Part shown: in pieces, positions 21,066-33,614 of the stretch | Layout: the number at the start of each line of letters is the position of its first letter | How positions within the stretch are numbered: position 1 is the first letter of the stretch | DNA from: Yamagishiella unicocca | Taxonomy: Eukaryota > Chlorophyta > Chlorophyceae > Chlamydomonadales > Volvocaceae | NCBI GenBank assembly: GCA_003116995.1 | Contig: BDSL01000047.1 | Location: 558,001-622,000, forward strand | Length of the DNA: 64,000 nucleotides | Direction: 5' to 3' | Position numbers and translations under genes: made by a program | Notes under the pieces: model-generated | Databases searched by the model: none | Told to the model about the DNA's origin: nothing | Seen by the model: the letters and a program-made list of their open reading frames with translations, nothing else

Positions 21066-22189
21066 AGCTGAGGAGCGGCAGCATGAGGTTTTGGAGCTTG
21101 GGGAGGTGGGGTCGGAGGCGGGTGGAGAGACCCAGGTGAAGGCGGCTACTAGGGGACGTTGGGGGGGGGGGGGTTCTTGTTAAGACGGTTTGGTTTCAGG
21201 GTGTGTATCATCAGGGGCCAGGAGGAGGTGGTGTTGGCGTCGTGACCCGACCGCACGAGGTGAGCGGCGCCGTGTGGGTGTGTATGTATGGTGGTGGTGG
21301 TGGTGGTGGTGGTGGTGGTGGAGCCCCACCGGCACCCGGGTCGACGCGCTCGTTGCTGGTGGCTAGCAGGACGAAGGCGGTCGTCGGGTCAGGGAGGGTT
21401 TTAAAGGGAGGGTCAGGGAGGGCGGTCGTCGGGTCAGGGAGGGCGGTCGTCGGGTCAGGGAGGGTGAGGACAGGCGCACGAGGCGGTGGTGTCTGCGAGC
21501 GAGGTGCTCGGGGTGCGTGGCGGCAGGTGACGGTTGGATGGGCAGATTAGACACGATTGGTTGTTGAGTGGGCGTCACGAGGGGGCTGCGGGGGGGTGGG
21601 CTGGGCAGGCGCCAGCGCCAATGCATCCAGTGGTTTTGGGTGGGCAGGCCTTAGCAAGGTGGTAGATAGGCACACGACGTGCCGTGTTTTGGGGTAATCA
21701 AACCCAGAGCTGCTGGCCAGCTGACATTTCGCGCTAGCCTAGTGATGTTAACTGCTAGGACTCGGTCGGGAACTGTGCGCCATCCGCGCCGCCGGGTGTG
21801 TGTATGTGTGTGTTTTTGCGCGTCCCGCGCGTATGTGTTGGCGGCGCACTCGCCGCACCGCCCCAACTGACTTTGGCTTCCCCAGGGTGCTAGGAGGGCG
21901 CCACTACACCACCTGCCCGTGGGGCGGAACCCCACACTCCGCTGCATCGGCCCCTGCAGCAGCGGGCGCGGAGATGACAGGGGGGTTGCAAAGTGTACTG
22001 ATGGACGGACTGGCGGGCGGGCATACCGGTATTTGGGTGAGTGGAACAAGGAACGTAATGTCTCATCTCTTCGAGCGCTTGTAACAACCGGATACGGCAA
22101 GGCAGCCCACCCCCGATACGGCTGGGGAGGAGTGTTGGTTGGCACCGCGCTGTGGCGGACATTGTCGTCTTACAGCCGGAGCATGAACA
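21066..22189. other. MCM5 3' flank with short tandem repeats
   Basis: Holds a GGT microsatellite (about 21290-21320), tandem copies of GGTCAGGGAGGGCGGTCGTC (about 21387-21465) and a TGTG run near 21797. The chlorophyte poly(A) signal TGTAA appears at 22080-22084, so a 3' untranslated region of about 1 kb is possible. No gene seen. Confidence 0.5.
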
Positions 22190-23180
22190 CCACCCCCAAT
22201 ATTCCAGCGAATCAGGCTTCAGGGATCCGACTTCCGACCGACTTCGCGCCGACGCTCATGCGCATGCGCACCCTGCACTGCTACAGCCGGCAGCTCGCGA
22301 CCATCACCGCCGTCGCATCGGAGGAGGTGTAGCCCGCAGCATGGACGTCAGCGGCGACAAGGGACGCGGAGGGCGCTGCAGCCGGAACGAGTACTGCCGC
22401 TGGGCACATGTAACGTACCAATAGCGTCGACGAGCCTGTACAGGAGTGCGTCACCGCCGTGTTGTACGGGGGCATGCACCTGCTGCATGCGCTGTCAGGA
22501 GTTGGGCGCGCTGTGTCCTACGACTATCGCCCGCCACTCGATGCTGGTAGCGTGGATACGGCGACGGGGACAGAGCAGGGGGACCTGCCCAGGCGGCGCG
22601 CTATGTTGTGCGAGCTGGCGGCGGCGCTACGCGACAGCTGCATTGTAGAGCACTTGGCGAAGGCTTGGCTGACGCTGCAGTGCAAGCCTTCAGAGTCGCG
22701 GCCTTTGCGGGAACAGGCGGATGACGGTTGGGTGATAAACCTCCTAATCGGCCTCACCGACTTGAATCAGATCATCAGCTATTACTGCTGCAGAGAGGAG
22801 GGCATGGAGGCAGAAGCCGCTGCCCTGCAAGGCCTTTCTTCCGGCCGCTGCCTGCAGTGCCTGGTGCTGGAGATGGGGGCGGCGACGTTGCACCATGGCG
22901 ACTTGCGTGGAGATAGCGGCAACTGTGCGCCATCCCGCCGCCAGCTGGTTCGCCTGGCTGCAATTGGGCCATGGTGACTTGCATGGGAGCCCTACCCCTG
23001 GCGGTGACGTGGCCTGGGGCAGAGATGAAGGGCGTGGTGGAGGAGGAGCATTGGAGGCTGGTGGCTTCTACTGCCCGGGTGCTGCAGGCAGCGGGCTTGA
23101 CACGCGGGCACCTGCACCTGTTCGCCCAACGAGCACGCTGGCGTGGCTTCCTAGGCTTCTCCTGTAAGCTACAATATGAC
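22190..23180 (+). pseudogene. Decayed partial copy of the MYND-array gene (left relic)
   Basis: The segment aligns with the middle and end of exon 1 of the intact copies, for example GVGRAVSYDY, AMLCELAAALRDSC and AKAWLTLQCKPSESRPL. The 5' part and all of exon 2, with the MYND finger, are missing. A codon that is TGG in the intact copies is TAG here (near 22330), and about 300 bp are deleted after the block near 22890. The last coding piece (LHLFAQ) joins directly to sequence that lies far downstream of the stop in the intact copies (CTGGCGTGGCTTCC, then TCCTGTAAGCTAC). It is therefore a deletion remnant of the tandem array. Confidence 0.8.
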
Positions 23181-23219
23181 AATGACGCCCTGGCATGCGT
23201 CCCTCGGGGGGGCCTAATC

Positions 23220-23480
23220 AAGTGCCCAACACACAGCCTCTAGGCAACCTACCGTAACGCATCCAAAGTCCGCCGCGACCCACATGCCGCGGATTACTCC
23301 GCACTGCCAGCACAAGCACACGGCCATCGCGTCTGTCCGCAGTGCTGCCATTTGCACTGCAAGAGCACAAGCATTAGGTCGCTCCTGTTCCTTGTTACGG
23401 TCAGTTAGTTGACTGTCGTATAGCATTCCCGCGGCAAAGTGCACAGCTCATTCATGATCCAGGCACATCAACATCCACGC
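23220..23480 (+). repeat. Array spacer block, copy before MYND gene 1
   Basis: Begins AGTGCCCAACACACAGCCTC, includes CCACATGCCGCGGATTACTC and CAGCACAAGCACACGGCCAT, and ends with the CATTCCCGC / GTGCACAGCTCATTCATG block. It lies about 200 bp before the gene start and recurs before each copy. Confidence 0.8.
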
Positions 23481-23682
23481 TGGTCTAGAAAGTGACCGTC
23501 TTATTATAAAGCACGCATATTGAGGCCATGCTCCTGTGTTCCTGTCTAGCATCGCCCGTTTGGACATAAGTTATGGAGGCGGTTAACGTTCAAGCGTGTG
23601 CTGTAACTCCATTTCCAGTTCGTGGCGTCCTAGTAACTGCGAAATTGCGTCGGGACCTCTGTCGGCAGCTGGCTGGTCAAGC

Positions 23683-26600
23683 ATGGTGAACCTTACGCCA
23701 TACCATCTGAGCATCGTCAAACACTTGTACAATGCAGCTGCAAGGCTTCGTTGTCTACCGGTATCGGGGACCGGCTTGCCCGACGCGTCAGGCCAACCCG
23801 ATCCTCCACCGACCGTTACGCAAGTGGCTGACGACGTCAATTACATCTATCGAATCATGGTAACACTCGATGTCCAAGGTGACAACGATGTCGGTGCGGC
23901 GCAGCAATTCGTCAGGAGCATCTGCCGAGCCCTGCAGCGCGTATTGGCTGTCTCAGTGCGGAAGCCGGCAACACTCTCAGCCAATGGCTTCATCAGCCAA
24001 GAAGACCTGACGTATAGCGTGATCACGCGCCATGCTTTGGAGCTAAGCTACTTGCTGATGACTGGGAAATTGTGTACGTCGATCGACGTCACGCGCAGCG
24101 CCGTTGTTATCGATTTCGCGCTGACGCTCATGCGCATGCACACCCTCCACTGCTACAGCCGGCAGCTCGCGGCTATCACCGCCGTCGCATCGGTGGGGGT
24201 GTGGCCCGCAGCATGGACGTCAGCGGCGACGAGGGACGCGGAGGGCGCTGCAGCCGGAACGCGTGCTGCAGCTGAGCACACGCATCATGCCGATAGCCTC
24301 AGCGAGCCTGTACGGGAGTACATCGCCGCGGTGTTGTCCGGGGGCGTGCGCCTGCTGCATGCGCTGTCAGGAGTTGGGCGCGTTGTGCCCTACAACTATG
24401 GCCCGCTACCCGATGCTGGTAGCGTGGATACGGCGACGGGGACAGAGCCGGTGGACCTGCCCATGCGGCGCGCTATGTTGTGCGAGCTGGCGGCGGCGCT
24501 ACGCGACAGCTGCCTTGTAGAGCACTTGGCGAAGGCTTGGCTAACCCTGCAGTGCAAGCCCTCAGAGTCGCGGCCCTTGCCGCAAGAGGCGGATGAGGGT
24601 TGGAGGCCAAACCTCCTAATCGGCCTCAGCAAGTTGCATCAGATCAGCCTTTACTGCTGCAGAGAGGAGAGCATGGAGGCAGAAGCCGCTGCCCTGCAAG
24701 GGATTCTTTCCGGCCGCTGCGTGCAGTGCCTGGTGCTGGCGATGGGGGTGGCGACGTTGCGCGCCGCTGATGGCGGCCCCGTGTACGGCATGCCTCAGAA
24801 GCTGCTGTGCTGCCTGCCGGTACCAGACCATGCGGAACTATGGCACGATGAAGGTGCCAGGTGTTACGTCTTTGGCCATGTCTTCGACGGCGTTCTCCAA
24901 GTGCTGCATGTAGCATCAAAGAGCACAACGTGTTCACCACCGCTGGGGCGCCGCTCTGCGATTGCACTGCTGCTGCGGATAGGCCGCTGCGCCATGTCAT
25001 CGATGCTGACGTGGACACGGCTCCGGGACGCAGAAGGGCAACTGGCGTCGCTATCTCCACCACCCGCCGATAGCGGCGACGGCGCCATCCAGCCGCCAGC
25101 TGGGCCGCCTGGTTGTAGTTTGGCCATGGCGACTTGCGTGAAAGCCCTATACCTGGTGGTGAGGTGGCCTGGGGCAGCGATGACGGTCCCAGCGGAGGAG
25201 GAGTATTGGAGGCTGGTGGCTGGCACTGCCCGGGAGCTGCAGCAGGTAGCGGGCTTGGAACGCGGGGACCTGCACCTGTTCGCCAAACTGCTGCAGCCGC
25301 CACCCGGGTTCGAGCCCGATTTGCACCTAGGCGGTAAGTGAGGGGTTGAGACAGGTATTCATATGCGTGTGGCTTTAGTGCATGCAGTTCGAGTGTCCGC
25401 ATGCTGGCCGTTGACCCATTTGCGGGGGAGGCGGCATTGGGGTGCGATCTGGAGGCGTGGTGGATGGGTGAATACAGGGTTGTGCCGGGCCAGGGCGCTT
25501 GGGGAGAGAACCCCTACCCCGCCGCGCAGCTCGTGGATCGCCGGTCGCCGCTTGCTTGGGGTGCACCGAGGGACGAGGGATTACGTGTCCATTTAGTTTG
25601 CTCGCTGCACGTGCAGCTCGTCCACACGCCAACAAACAACGTGGCCACTGTACCCACAATCGAGTCTTGAGCAAATCTGACTCGCAAGCCCAGCTTTTCG
25701 AATCTGCTTTTACGTTGAAGCAGCAAGCTGTGCGCGCGGCGGCGTTCACTTGTTGTCCCGACTCGTTTCATCATTCGCACATACCACCCGTTCCCGCAGG
25801 CCCCTTGCCGCCATCACCTCCGCCCTGGACGGCGATGGCGCTCAGGGGGGGCCTGCTGCCCTGCCTGGAGCGCCTGCTGCGGCGGGCGGGTGAGGCACCT
25901 CGCGGCCCAGCAGCAGTTGTCGTGGATGCCCTGTTCAGAAGCACGCGGCAACATCCATGGCCCTTTCTGTGGCCCCTGCTCGCCTATGGCGAGCCACGCC
26001 AGGCGGCGGCGCTGATGGCCACCCTCGGCAAGCTTCTGCGTCGCCTGACGCCGCAGCTGCCCGTCGAGTGTTCAGTGAACAGTCATATGTGGAACAGCCC
26101 GGCAGCTGATGCAGAGGCGCTAGGCATCAACGACCTGGCAGTGTCGCTTTTACGTGCCTCGTCTGAGGTGCTGAGCTACGGTTTTCTTTGGATGTCGAAT
26201 ACAGCCTCAACCGGGCAATCGCACGAGGAAGACAGTCGCGACTCGCCGGCAGCAGCGGCCGCTCAGCAACTCGGCTCGGTCTTGATGTACGGCGCCTACG
26301 ATTGGCTACCGACACTGTCAAAGGTGCTGATGGTGTGGCTGAGGTTTGGTGAGCAGCACCACTGGCCTGCAGACGGAATCGACATTGCGGTCCTCATATG
26401 TCAGGCGTGTCTGATGGTGTTGCTCCATAACGAACCTGTGGCGGCGGCGGTGGCCAACAGCACGCCCGCCGACGTGGCATCGGCGGCGGTGAGCGATTTT
26501 ACACGGATGTTGGTGCACGAGGTGGGCGTGGTGGCGCAGCTGGGAGCGGCCCTGGGCGCCGCGAGGGAGCTGCACGGCAGCGGCTGCTGGGATGCCATGC

Positions 26601-27307
26601 ACTTAATTAGAATCGTCGAGTGCTGCACTTCTGTGGCCGAGTTGTTTCGACCAGAGGTTCAGATGGCAGTCTTGCAATCCGCCATCACCAGAGAAGCGGC
26701 AGGCACTGAGGGCGGAAGAGGCGGCAGCAGCGCCGGTGGCAACGTCAGCGGCAGCGGTCGGCCTGCTCCTGGCGGGCACGGGTCGCAAACACGCCGTGGC
26801 GGCCGCGGCCGTGGTGGCAGTAGCACTGCCGCTGCTGGCAGCGTTCCTGTCGCTGATGACGGTTCAGCAGCACCGGCCGCAGCAGGCAGCAGTGCCGGAC
26901 GCGGCGAGGCCAACGTGTACGGCTGGCTTCCGCACAACTTCCGTTACTTGCAGCAGGTACTGCAGCGTGAGGAGGACTGCACAATGGCGGCTTCATGCGC
27001 GGGTGAAATGGCAGAACTGCTGGAGCAGTGGGCCTCAGGCGTGACTCACTTGACTGTGCATAAGTGCTTTCTATATGACTTCTGCTTTGACGTGTCGTTG
27101 CTGGTGTCGGCTCGCGGTCTGCTGCGCACCTGCACCCACCGCGGCTGCAGCAACCTGGCCGGAGACAGCGAGGCGGAGCTGCGGCTGCGGGCGTGTGACG
27201 GCTGCGGCGCGGCGTGGTACTGCTGCCGGGAGTGCCAGCTGGCGCACTGGCGGGCGGGGCACAGGGAGCAGTGCGGTGGGCGTCGGAGGCGGGAGGCTGA
27301 CCGCTGA
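23683..27307 (+). CDS. MYND-finger protein, array copy 1 (intact)
   Basis: Exons 23683-25333 and 25800-27307 join through a 466-bp phase-1 intron (G|GTAAGTGAGG ... CCCGCAG|GC), giving 1052 residues. The ATG at 23683 (MVNLTPYHLS) is chosen because it aligns with the start of copy 3; an upstream in-frame ATG at 23596 lies in sequence not open in the other copies. Most of the protein is helical, Ala/Leu-rich and without a recognised domain. A Gly/Ser/Arg linker precedes a C-terminal MYND zinc finger at about 995-1042: CTHRGC, then CDGCG, YCCRECQ, HW and GHREQC. MYND fingers bind proline-rich partners, often in chromatin or signalling factors, but no enzyme domain such as SET is visible. Volvocine genomes carry many such genes. 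The role is unknown. Confidence 0.85.
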
Positions 27308-28335
27308 GGAGCCAGTGGGGGTCATGTTCGCCAGAGACGTCACAGCTGGGCGAGAGGCGCTTCCCCAGGCACAGCACCTGGCCGCCCAACCGCCGGCACC
27401 CCGCCGTCGAGCTCAGCCACCGAGGAGGAGGAGGTCGATGACGACAGTAGTGAGGGCTGAAAAGAGCGGTGGCGAGGCATTTTGCGCATTCCGCTTCGCT
27501 GTCCGGGATGCCAGTATGCGTGGGGGCGTCTAAGGCATGAACGTGCTAGGTGTTGGTTGTAGGGATTAGCGCTGTAGGCCAGCAGTAGTGTCGGGGAGGT
27601 GCATGTGCATGTGCGTGTCGTCCTTGCAACCGATGTGGGTCTGCGGGCTGGCAGCGATGCTGCAGCCCCTACAGCGGCCGGCTTGCTGGACACTTGGGAC
27701 ACGCTAGCAAGATGCTAGGACGTGGTGGGGGCCCTCCGCCTGGTAGCTGGTGTGGTGGTGGTGGGTGCGGGAGGCGATGTTGCAGGGGACGTGACGGCGA
27801 CCAGGTAGTGCTGCAAGGGCTGCTAGACTAGAATGGGTTCGATTGCGTGGTTGCAATGTGTACATAACGCCGGTGTGGCATTCCGAATGTGAGGGATATG
27901 TTCCCACCTAATGACCTGACTTATCGTAACAAATATAGTGAGTGAAGAGAATGCAGTTTATCATCGCGACGCCTCTCTAGCTCCCAAGCCTGGGATTTCG
28001 CTGTGGGCTGTGCCAAGTCGCCGTCGATTGCATTCTAATTGCTACCGGTCGGTGTCTCTGTGTGCGGTCTGCTGCCAGGACGGTTGGACTTGTTTTCTCG
28101 GTGATGGTGTAGTTCGTGGCGCGCAGCGACCCCCGGTGCAACATGGGTACCGGCAGCATAGTCGGCCACTAGGGCAATTTTTAACGGGCGGGTGTTCGTT
28201 GGTTTGGGATTTGATGTGAGGAGGCGACTGGGATCTGAGTGCCGGTCGTAGCAGGCTGGAGCCAGGGGCACGCTGGCGTGGCTTCCTAGGCTTCTCCTGT
28301 AAGCTACGATACGACAACGACGCCCTGTGAAGGGG
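27308..28335 (+). other. 3' flank of MYND copy 1
   Basis: The first part (27308-27960) is repeated after copies 2 (32838-33440) and 3 (37733-38397). It includes an open stretch around 27430-27533 (AEKSGGEAFCAFRFAVRD) conserved at DNA level in all three; it overlaps the presumed 3' untranslated region and is probably not translated. A TGTAA near 28300, present in all copies as TCCTGTAAGCTAC, could be the poly(A) signal. Confidence 0.5.
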
Positions 28336-28970
28336 CCTTATCAAGTGCCCAACACACAGCCTCTAGGCAACCTACCGTAACCCAAAGTTCGCCGCGACCC
28401 ACATGCCGCGGATTACTCCGCACTGCCAGCACAAGCACACGGCCATTAGAACTGCAAGTGCACAAACATTAGGTCGCTCCTATCAGCTCCTATTCCTTGT
28501 CACAGTCGGTTAGTTGTCTGTCGTACAGCATTCCCGCAACAAAGTGCGCAGCTCATTCATGATCCTGCACGCTGCCCTCCCCGCAGCGATACGACAGCGA
28601 CGTTCCCAGAGGTCCCCCTTTCCCCCACGGCCGTGGCCGTGGCCCTGCTGGAGTTTCGGGTTACCCTGGCACGCGTCTGGCGCCTTCGCATTCAAATAAA
28701 GTGCCCAACACACGGCCTCTAGGCGACTTACCGTAATGCACCCAAATTTCACTCCCACCCACATGCCACGGTGTAACCTTTGCTGCCATCATAACCACGC
28801 GGCCATCTCGTCTGACCGCAGGGCAACCGCTCAGAACTGCAGGTGCACAAGCATTAGGTCGCTCCTGTTCCTTGTTACAATTGGCGATTTCGCTGTCGTA
28901 TAGCTGTCCCTCAGCATAACGTTCAACTGACTCCAGGCAATTGAACATCCACACTATTCTACAATGTGAC
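28336..28970 (+). repeat. Array spacer block, duplicated before MYND gene 2
   Basis: The spacer block occurs twice in a row here: 28336-28560 and 28697-28970, both containing GTGCCCAACACACNGCCTCT and ACAAGCATTAGGTCGCTCCT-like sequence. A unique segment of about 135 bp (28565-28697) separates them. This explains most of the longer spacing before copy 2. Confidence 0.75.
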
Positions 28971-29204
28971 CATCATATCCTAAGCCAGGCATGCTCAGGC
29001 CATGCTCCTGAGTTCCATGGGGCATGGGCTGGCTGCCGGATTTGATGGTCGCTGGCATACCGGTATCGCCCGGTTGGACATAAATTATGGAGTCTAGAGC
29101 TCTCTTCGCGTTCAAGCGTGTGGTTTCACTCCTGTTACAGTTCGTGTCGTCCTAGTAATTGTTAAACTGCGCCGGAACCTCTGTCGGCAGCTGGCTGGTC
29201 AAGC

Positions 29205-32200
29205 ATGGTGTGCGTTACGCCACACCATCTAGATATCGTTACAGAGTTGTACCATGCAGCTACACGGCTTCGTTATGTATCGGGGACCGGCCTGCCCGAC
29301 GCGTCAGGCCAACCCGATCCTCCGCCGACCGCTACGCAAGTGGCTGACGACGTCAAATACATCTATCGAATCATGGTACCGCTCGATGTCCAAGGTGACA
29401 ACGATGTCGGTGTGGCGCAGCAATTCGTCAGAAGCATCTGCCGAGCCCTGCAGCGTGTACTGGCTGTCTCAGTGCGGAAGCCGGTAACACTTTCAGCCAA
29501 TGGCTTCATCAGCCAAGAAGACCTGACATATAGCGTGATCACGCGCCATGCTTTGGACCTAAGCTATTCGCTGATGGCTGGGGAATTGAGTACGTCGATC
29601 GACGTCAAGGGCAGCGCCGTCGTTATCGACTTCGCGCTGACGCTCATGCGCATGCACACCCTCCACTGCTACAGCCGGCAGCTCGCGGCTATAACCGCCG
29701 TCGCATCGGAGGAGGTGTGGCCCGCAGCATGGACGTCAGCGGCGACAAGGGACGCGGAGGGCGCTGCAGCCGGAGCGCGTACTGCAGCTGAGCACACGCA
29801 TCATACCGATAGCCTCAGCGAGCCTGTACGGGAGTACATCGCCGCGGTGTTGTCCGGGGGCGTGCACCTGCTGCTTGCGCTGTCAGGAGTTGGGCGCACT
29901 GTGTCAGACAACTATGGCACGCTTGCCGATGCTGGTAGCGTGGATACGGCTACGGGGACAGAGCAGGGGGACCTGCCCATGCGGCGCGCTATGTTGTGCG
30001 AGCTGGCGGCGGCGCTACGCGACAGCTGCATTGTAGAGCACTTGGCGAAGGCTTGGCTAACCCTGCAGTGCAAGCCCTCAGAGTCGCGGCCTTTGCGGGA
30101 ACAGGCGGATGGCGGTTGGATGACATGCCTCCGAATCGGCCTCAGCAATTTGCATCAGGCCAGCCTCTGCTGCAGGGATGAGGGCATGGAGCCAGAAGCC
30201 GCTGCCCTGCAAGGAATTCTTTCCGGCAGCTGCGTGCAGTGCCTGGTGCTGGCGATGGGGGTGGCGACGTTGCGCGCCGCTGATGGCGGCCCCGTGTACG
30301 GCATGCCTCAGAAGCTGCTGTGCTGCCTGCCGGTACCAGACCATGCGGAACAATGGCACGATGAAGGTGCCAGGTGTTACGTCTTTGGCCATGCCTTGAG
30401 AGGCGTTATCCAAGTGCTGGTTGCAGCATCAAATTGCACAACGCGTTCGCCACCGCTGGGGCGCCTTGCACTGCTGCTGCGGATAGGCCGCTGCGCCATG
30501 GCATCGATGCTGGCGTGGAGACGGCTCCGGGACGCAGAGGCGCAACAGGCGTCGCTCTGTCCACCACCCACCGCAATTGCCGGCGGGGATAGCGGCGACG
30601 GCGCCATCCAGCCGCCAGCTGGGTCGCCTGGCCGCAATTGGGCCATGGTGACTTGCGTAGAAGCCCTATACGTGGCGGTGACGTGGCCTGGGGCAGGGAT
30701 GACGGTCTTTGCGGAGGAGGAGTATTGGAGGCTGGTGGCTGGCACTGCCCGGGAGCTGCATGCAGCGGGCTTTGACCGCGGTGACCTGCACCTGTTCGCC
30801 AAACTGCTGCATCCGCCACCCGGGTTCGAGCCCGGTTTGCAGCTAGTCGGTAAGTGAGGGGTTGAGACAGGTATTCATATGCGTGTGGCTTTAGTGCATG
30901 CAGTTCGAGTGTCCGCATGCTGGCCGTTGACCCATTTGGGAGGGAGGCGGCATTGGGGTGCGCTCTGGAGGCGTGGTGGATGGGTGGATACAGGGTTGTG
31001 CCGGACCAGGGCGCTTGGGGAGAGAACCCCTACCCGCCGCACAGCTCGTCGATCGCCGGTCGCCGCTGGCTTGGGGTGCGCTGAGGGACGAGGGATTACG
31101 TATCCATTCGGTTGGCTCGCTGCACGTGCAGCTCGTCCTCCCACACGCCAACAAACAATGCGGCCACTGTACCCACAATCGAGTCTTCCGGCAAATCTGA
31201 CTCGCAAGCCCAGCCTTCCGAATCTGCTTTAACGTTGAAGCAGCAAGCTGTGCGCGCGGCGGCGTTCACTTGTGGTCACGACTCGTTTCATCGTTCGCAC
31301 ATACCACCCGTTCCCGCAGGCCCCTTGCCGCCATCACCTCCGCCCTGGACGGCGATGGCGCTCAGCGGGGGCCTGCTGCCCTGCCTGGAGCGCCTGCTGC
31401 GGCGGGCGGGTGAGGCACCTCGCGGCCCAGAAGCAGTTGTCGTGGATGCCCTGTTCAGAAGCACGCACCAGGGTGTAGGCTGTTATCTGTTGTCCCTGCT
31501 CGCCTATGGCGAGCCACGTCAGGCGGCGGCGCTGATGGCCACCCTCGGCAAGCTTCTGCGGCGCCTGACGCCGCAGCTGCTCGTCGAGTGTTCAGCCAGC
31601 AGTCCAATGCGGAACAGCCCGGCAGTTGATGCAGAGGCGCTAGGCATCAACGACCTGGCAGTGTCGCTTTCACGCTCCTTGTCTGAGGTGCTGGGCTACG
31701 GTGTCCTTTGGATAATGATTACATCCTCAGCCGGGCAATCGCACGAGGGCGACAGTCGCGACTCGCCTGCAGCAGCGGCCGCTCAGCAACTCGGCTCGGT
31801 CTTGATGTACGGCGCCTACGATTGGCTGCCGACACTGTCAAAGGTGCTGATGGCGCGGCTGAGGTTTGTTGAGCAGCACCGCTGGCCTGCAGACGGAGTT
31901 GACATTGCGGTCCTCATATGTCAGGCGTGTCTGACGTTGTTGCTTCGTAACGACCCTCTGGCGGCGGCGGTGGCCAACAGCACGCCCGCCGACGTGGCAT
32001 CGGCGGCAGTGAGCGATTTTACACGGATGTTGGTGCACGAGGTGGGCGTGGTGGCGCAGCTGGGAGCGGCACTGGGCGCCGCGCGGGAGCTGCATGGCAG
32101 CGGCTGCTGGGACGCCAGGCACCTAGTTAAGATCGTCGAGTGCTGCAGGTCTGTGGTCGAGTTGTTCCGACCAGAGGTTCAGTTGGCAGCCCGGCTGGCA

Positions 32201-32837
32201 TATGCTATCCGCCACCACCAGAGAAGCGGCAGGCACTGAGGGCGGAAGAGGCGCAGCTGGCAGCAGCGCCGGTGGCAGCGTCAGCGTCAGCGGTCGGCCT
32301 GCTCCTGGCGGGCGCGGGTCGCAACCACGCCGTGGCGGCCGCAGTCGTGGTGGCAGTGGCACTGCCGCTGCTGGCAGCGTTCCAGTCGCTGATGACGGTT
32401 CAGCAGCAGCCGCCACAGCAGGCAGCAGTGCCGGACGCGGCGAGGCCAACATGTACGGCTGGCTTCCGCACAACTTCCGTTACTTGCAGCAGGTACTGCA
32501 GCGTGAGGAGGACTGCACAATGGCGGCTTCATGCGCGGGTGAAATGGCAGAGCTGCTGGAGCAGTGGGCCGCAGGCCTGACTCACTTGGCTGTGCGTAAG
32601 TGCGTTCGACATGACTTCTGCTTTGACGTGTCGTTGCTGGTGTCGGCTCGCGGTCTGCTGCGCACCTGCACCCACCGCGGCTGCACCAACCTGGCCGGAG
32701 ACAGCGAGGCGGAGCTGCGGCTGCGGGCGTGTGACGGCTGCGGCGCGGCGTGGTACTGCTGCCGGGAGTGCCAGCTGGCGCACTGGCGGGCGGGGCACAG
32801 GGAGCAGTGCGGCGGGCGTCGGAGGCGGGGAGGATGA
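29205..32837 (+). pseudogene. MYND-finger gene, array copy 2 (frameshifted in exon 2)
   Basis: Exon 1 is 29205-30849 and exon 2 starts at 31320, with the same 470-bp phase-1 intron as the other copies. Exon 2 stays in frame to ELFRPEVQLAA and then hits a stop at 32237-32239. Near 32190-32220 this copy has 31 bases where copy 1 has 21, a net gain of 10 bases that shifts the frame by one. The remaining sequence, including a complete MYND finger (CTHRGC ... GHREQC), is open in the shifted frame from 32202 to 32837. The product as read would lack the finger. Options are a recent pseudogene, a truncated functional protein, or an assembly error. The rest is highly similar to copies 1 and 3. Confidence 0.8.
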
Positions 32838-33614
32838 CCGCTGAGGAGCCAGTGGGGGTCATGTTCGCCAGAGACGTCACAGCTGGGCGAGAGGCGCTTC
32901 CCCAGGCACAGCACCTAGTCGCCCAACCGCCGGCACCCCGCCGTCGAGCTCAGCCACCGAGGTCGATGACGACAGTAGTGAGGGCTGAAAAGAGCGGTGG
33001 CGAGGCGTTTTGCGCATTCCGCTTCGCTGTCCGGGATGCCAGTATGCGTGGGGGCGTCTAAGGCATGAACGTGCTAGGTATTGGTTGTAGGGATTAGCGC
33101 TGTAGGCCAGCAGTAGTGTCGGGGAGGTGCATGTGCATGTGCGTGTCGTCCTTGCAACCGATGTGGGTCTGCGGGCTGGCAGCGATGCTGCAGCCCCTAC
33201 AGCGGCCGGCTTGCTGGACACTTGGGACACGCTAGCAAGATGCTAGGACGTGGTGGGGGCCCTCCGCCTGGTAGCTGGTGTGGTGGTGGTGGGTGCGGGA
33301 GGCGATGTTGCAGGGGACGTGACGGCGACCAGGTAGTGCTGCAAGGGCTGCTAGGCTAGAATGGGTTCGATTGCGTGGTTGCAATGTGTACATAACGCCG
33401 GTGTGGCATTTCGAATGTGAGGGATATGTTCCCACCTGATGTTGACTTCACTGGGAACTGCAACGCAAGGCGATTGGCATCTTGTGCTGACAATGTGCTG
33501 TAACGCCAGGGGCACGTAAGGCCCGGGCTATTGCCAGGGGCACGCTGGCGTGACTTCCTAGGCTTCTCCTGTAAGCTACAACACGACAACGACGCCCTGA
33601 CACGCTTCCCTCGA
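32838..33614 (+). other. 3' flank of MYND copy 2
   Basis: It matches the flank of copy 1 to about 33440 and then diverges for some 90 bp before rejoining at the CACGCTGGCGTGACTTCC block with TCCTGTAAGCTAC. No gene is visible. Confidence 0.5.

Noticed and set aside
27430..27533. Short conserved ORF after each MYND gene (AEKSGGEAFCAFRFAVRD)
   Set aside because: The conservation is explained by recent duplication of the whole unit; it overlaps the presumed 3' untranslated region and has no independent start evidence.
32140..32580. Alternative-frame ORF with a hydrophobic, membrane-like stretch in the MYND genes
   Set aside because: It appears in all copies only because the DNA is similar; the frame leading to the MYND finger is the one that joins exon 1 through the phase-1 intron.
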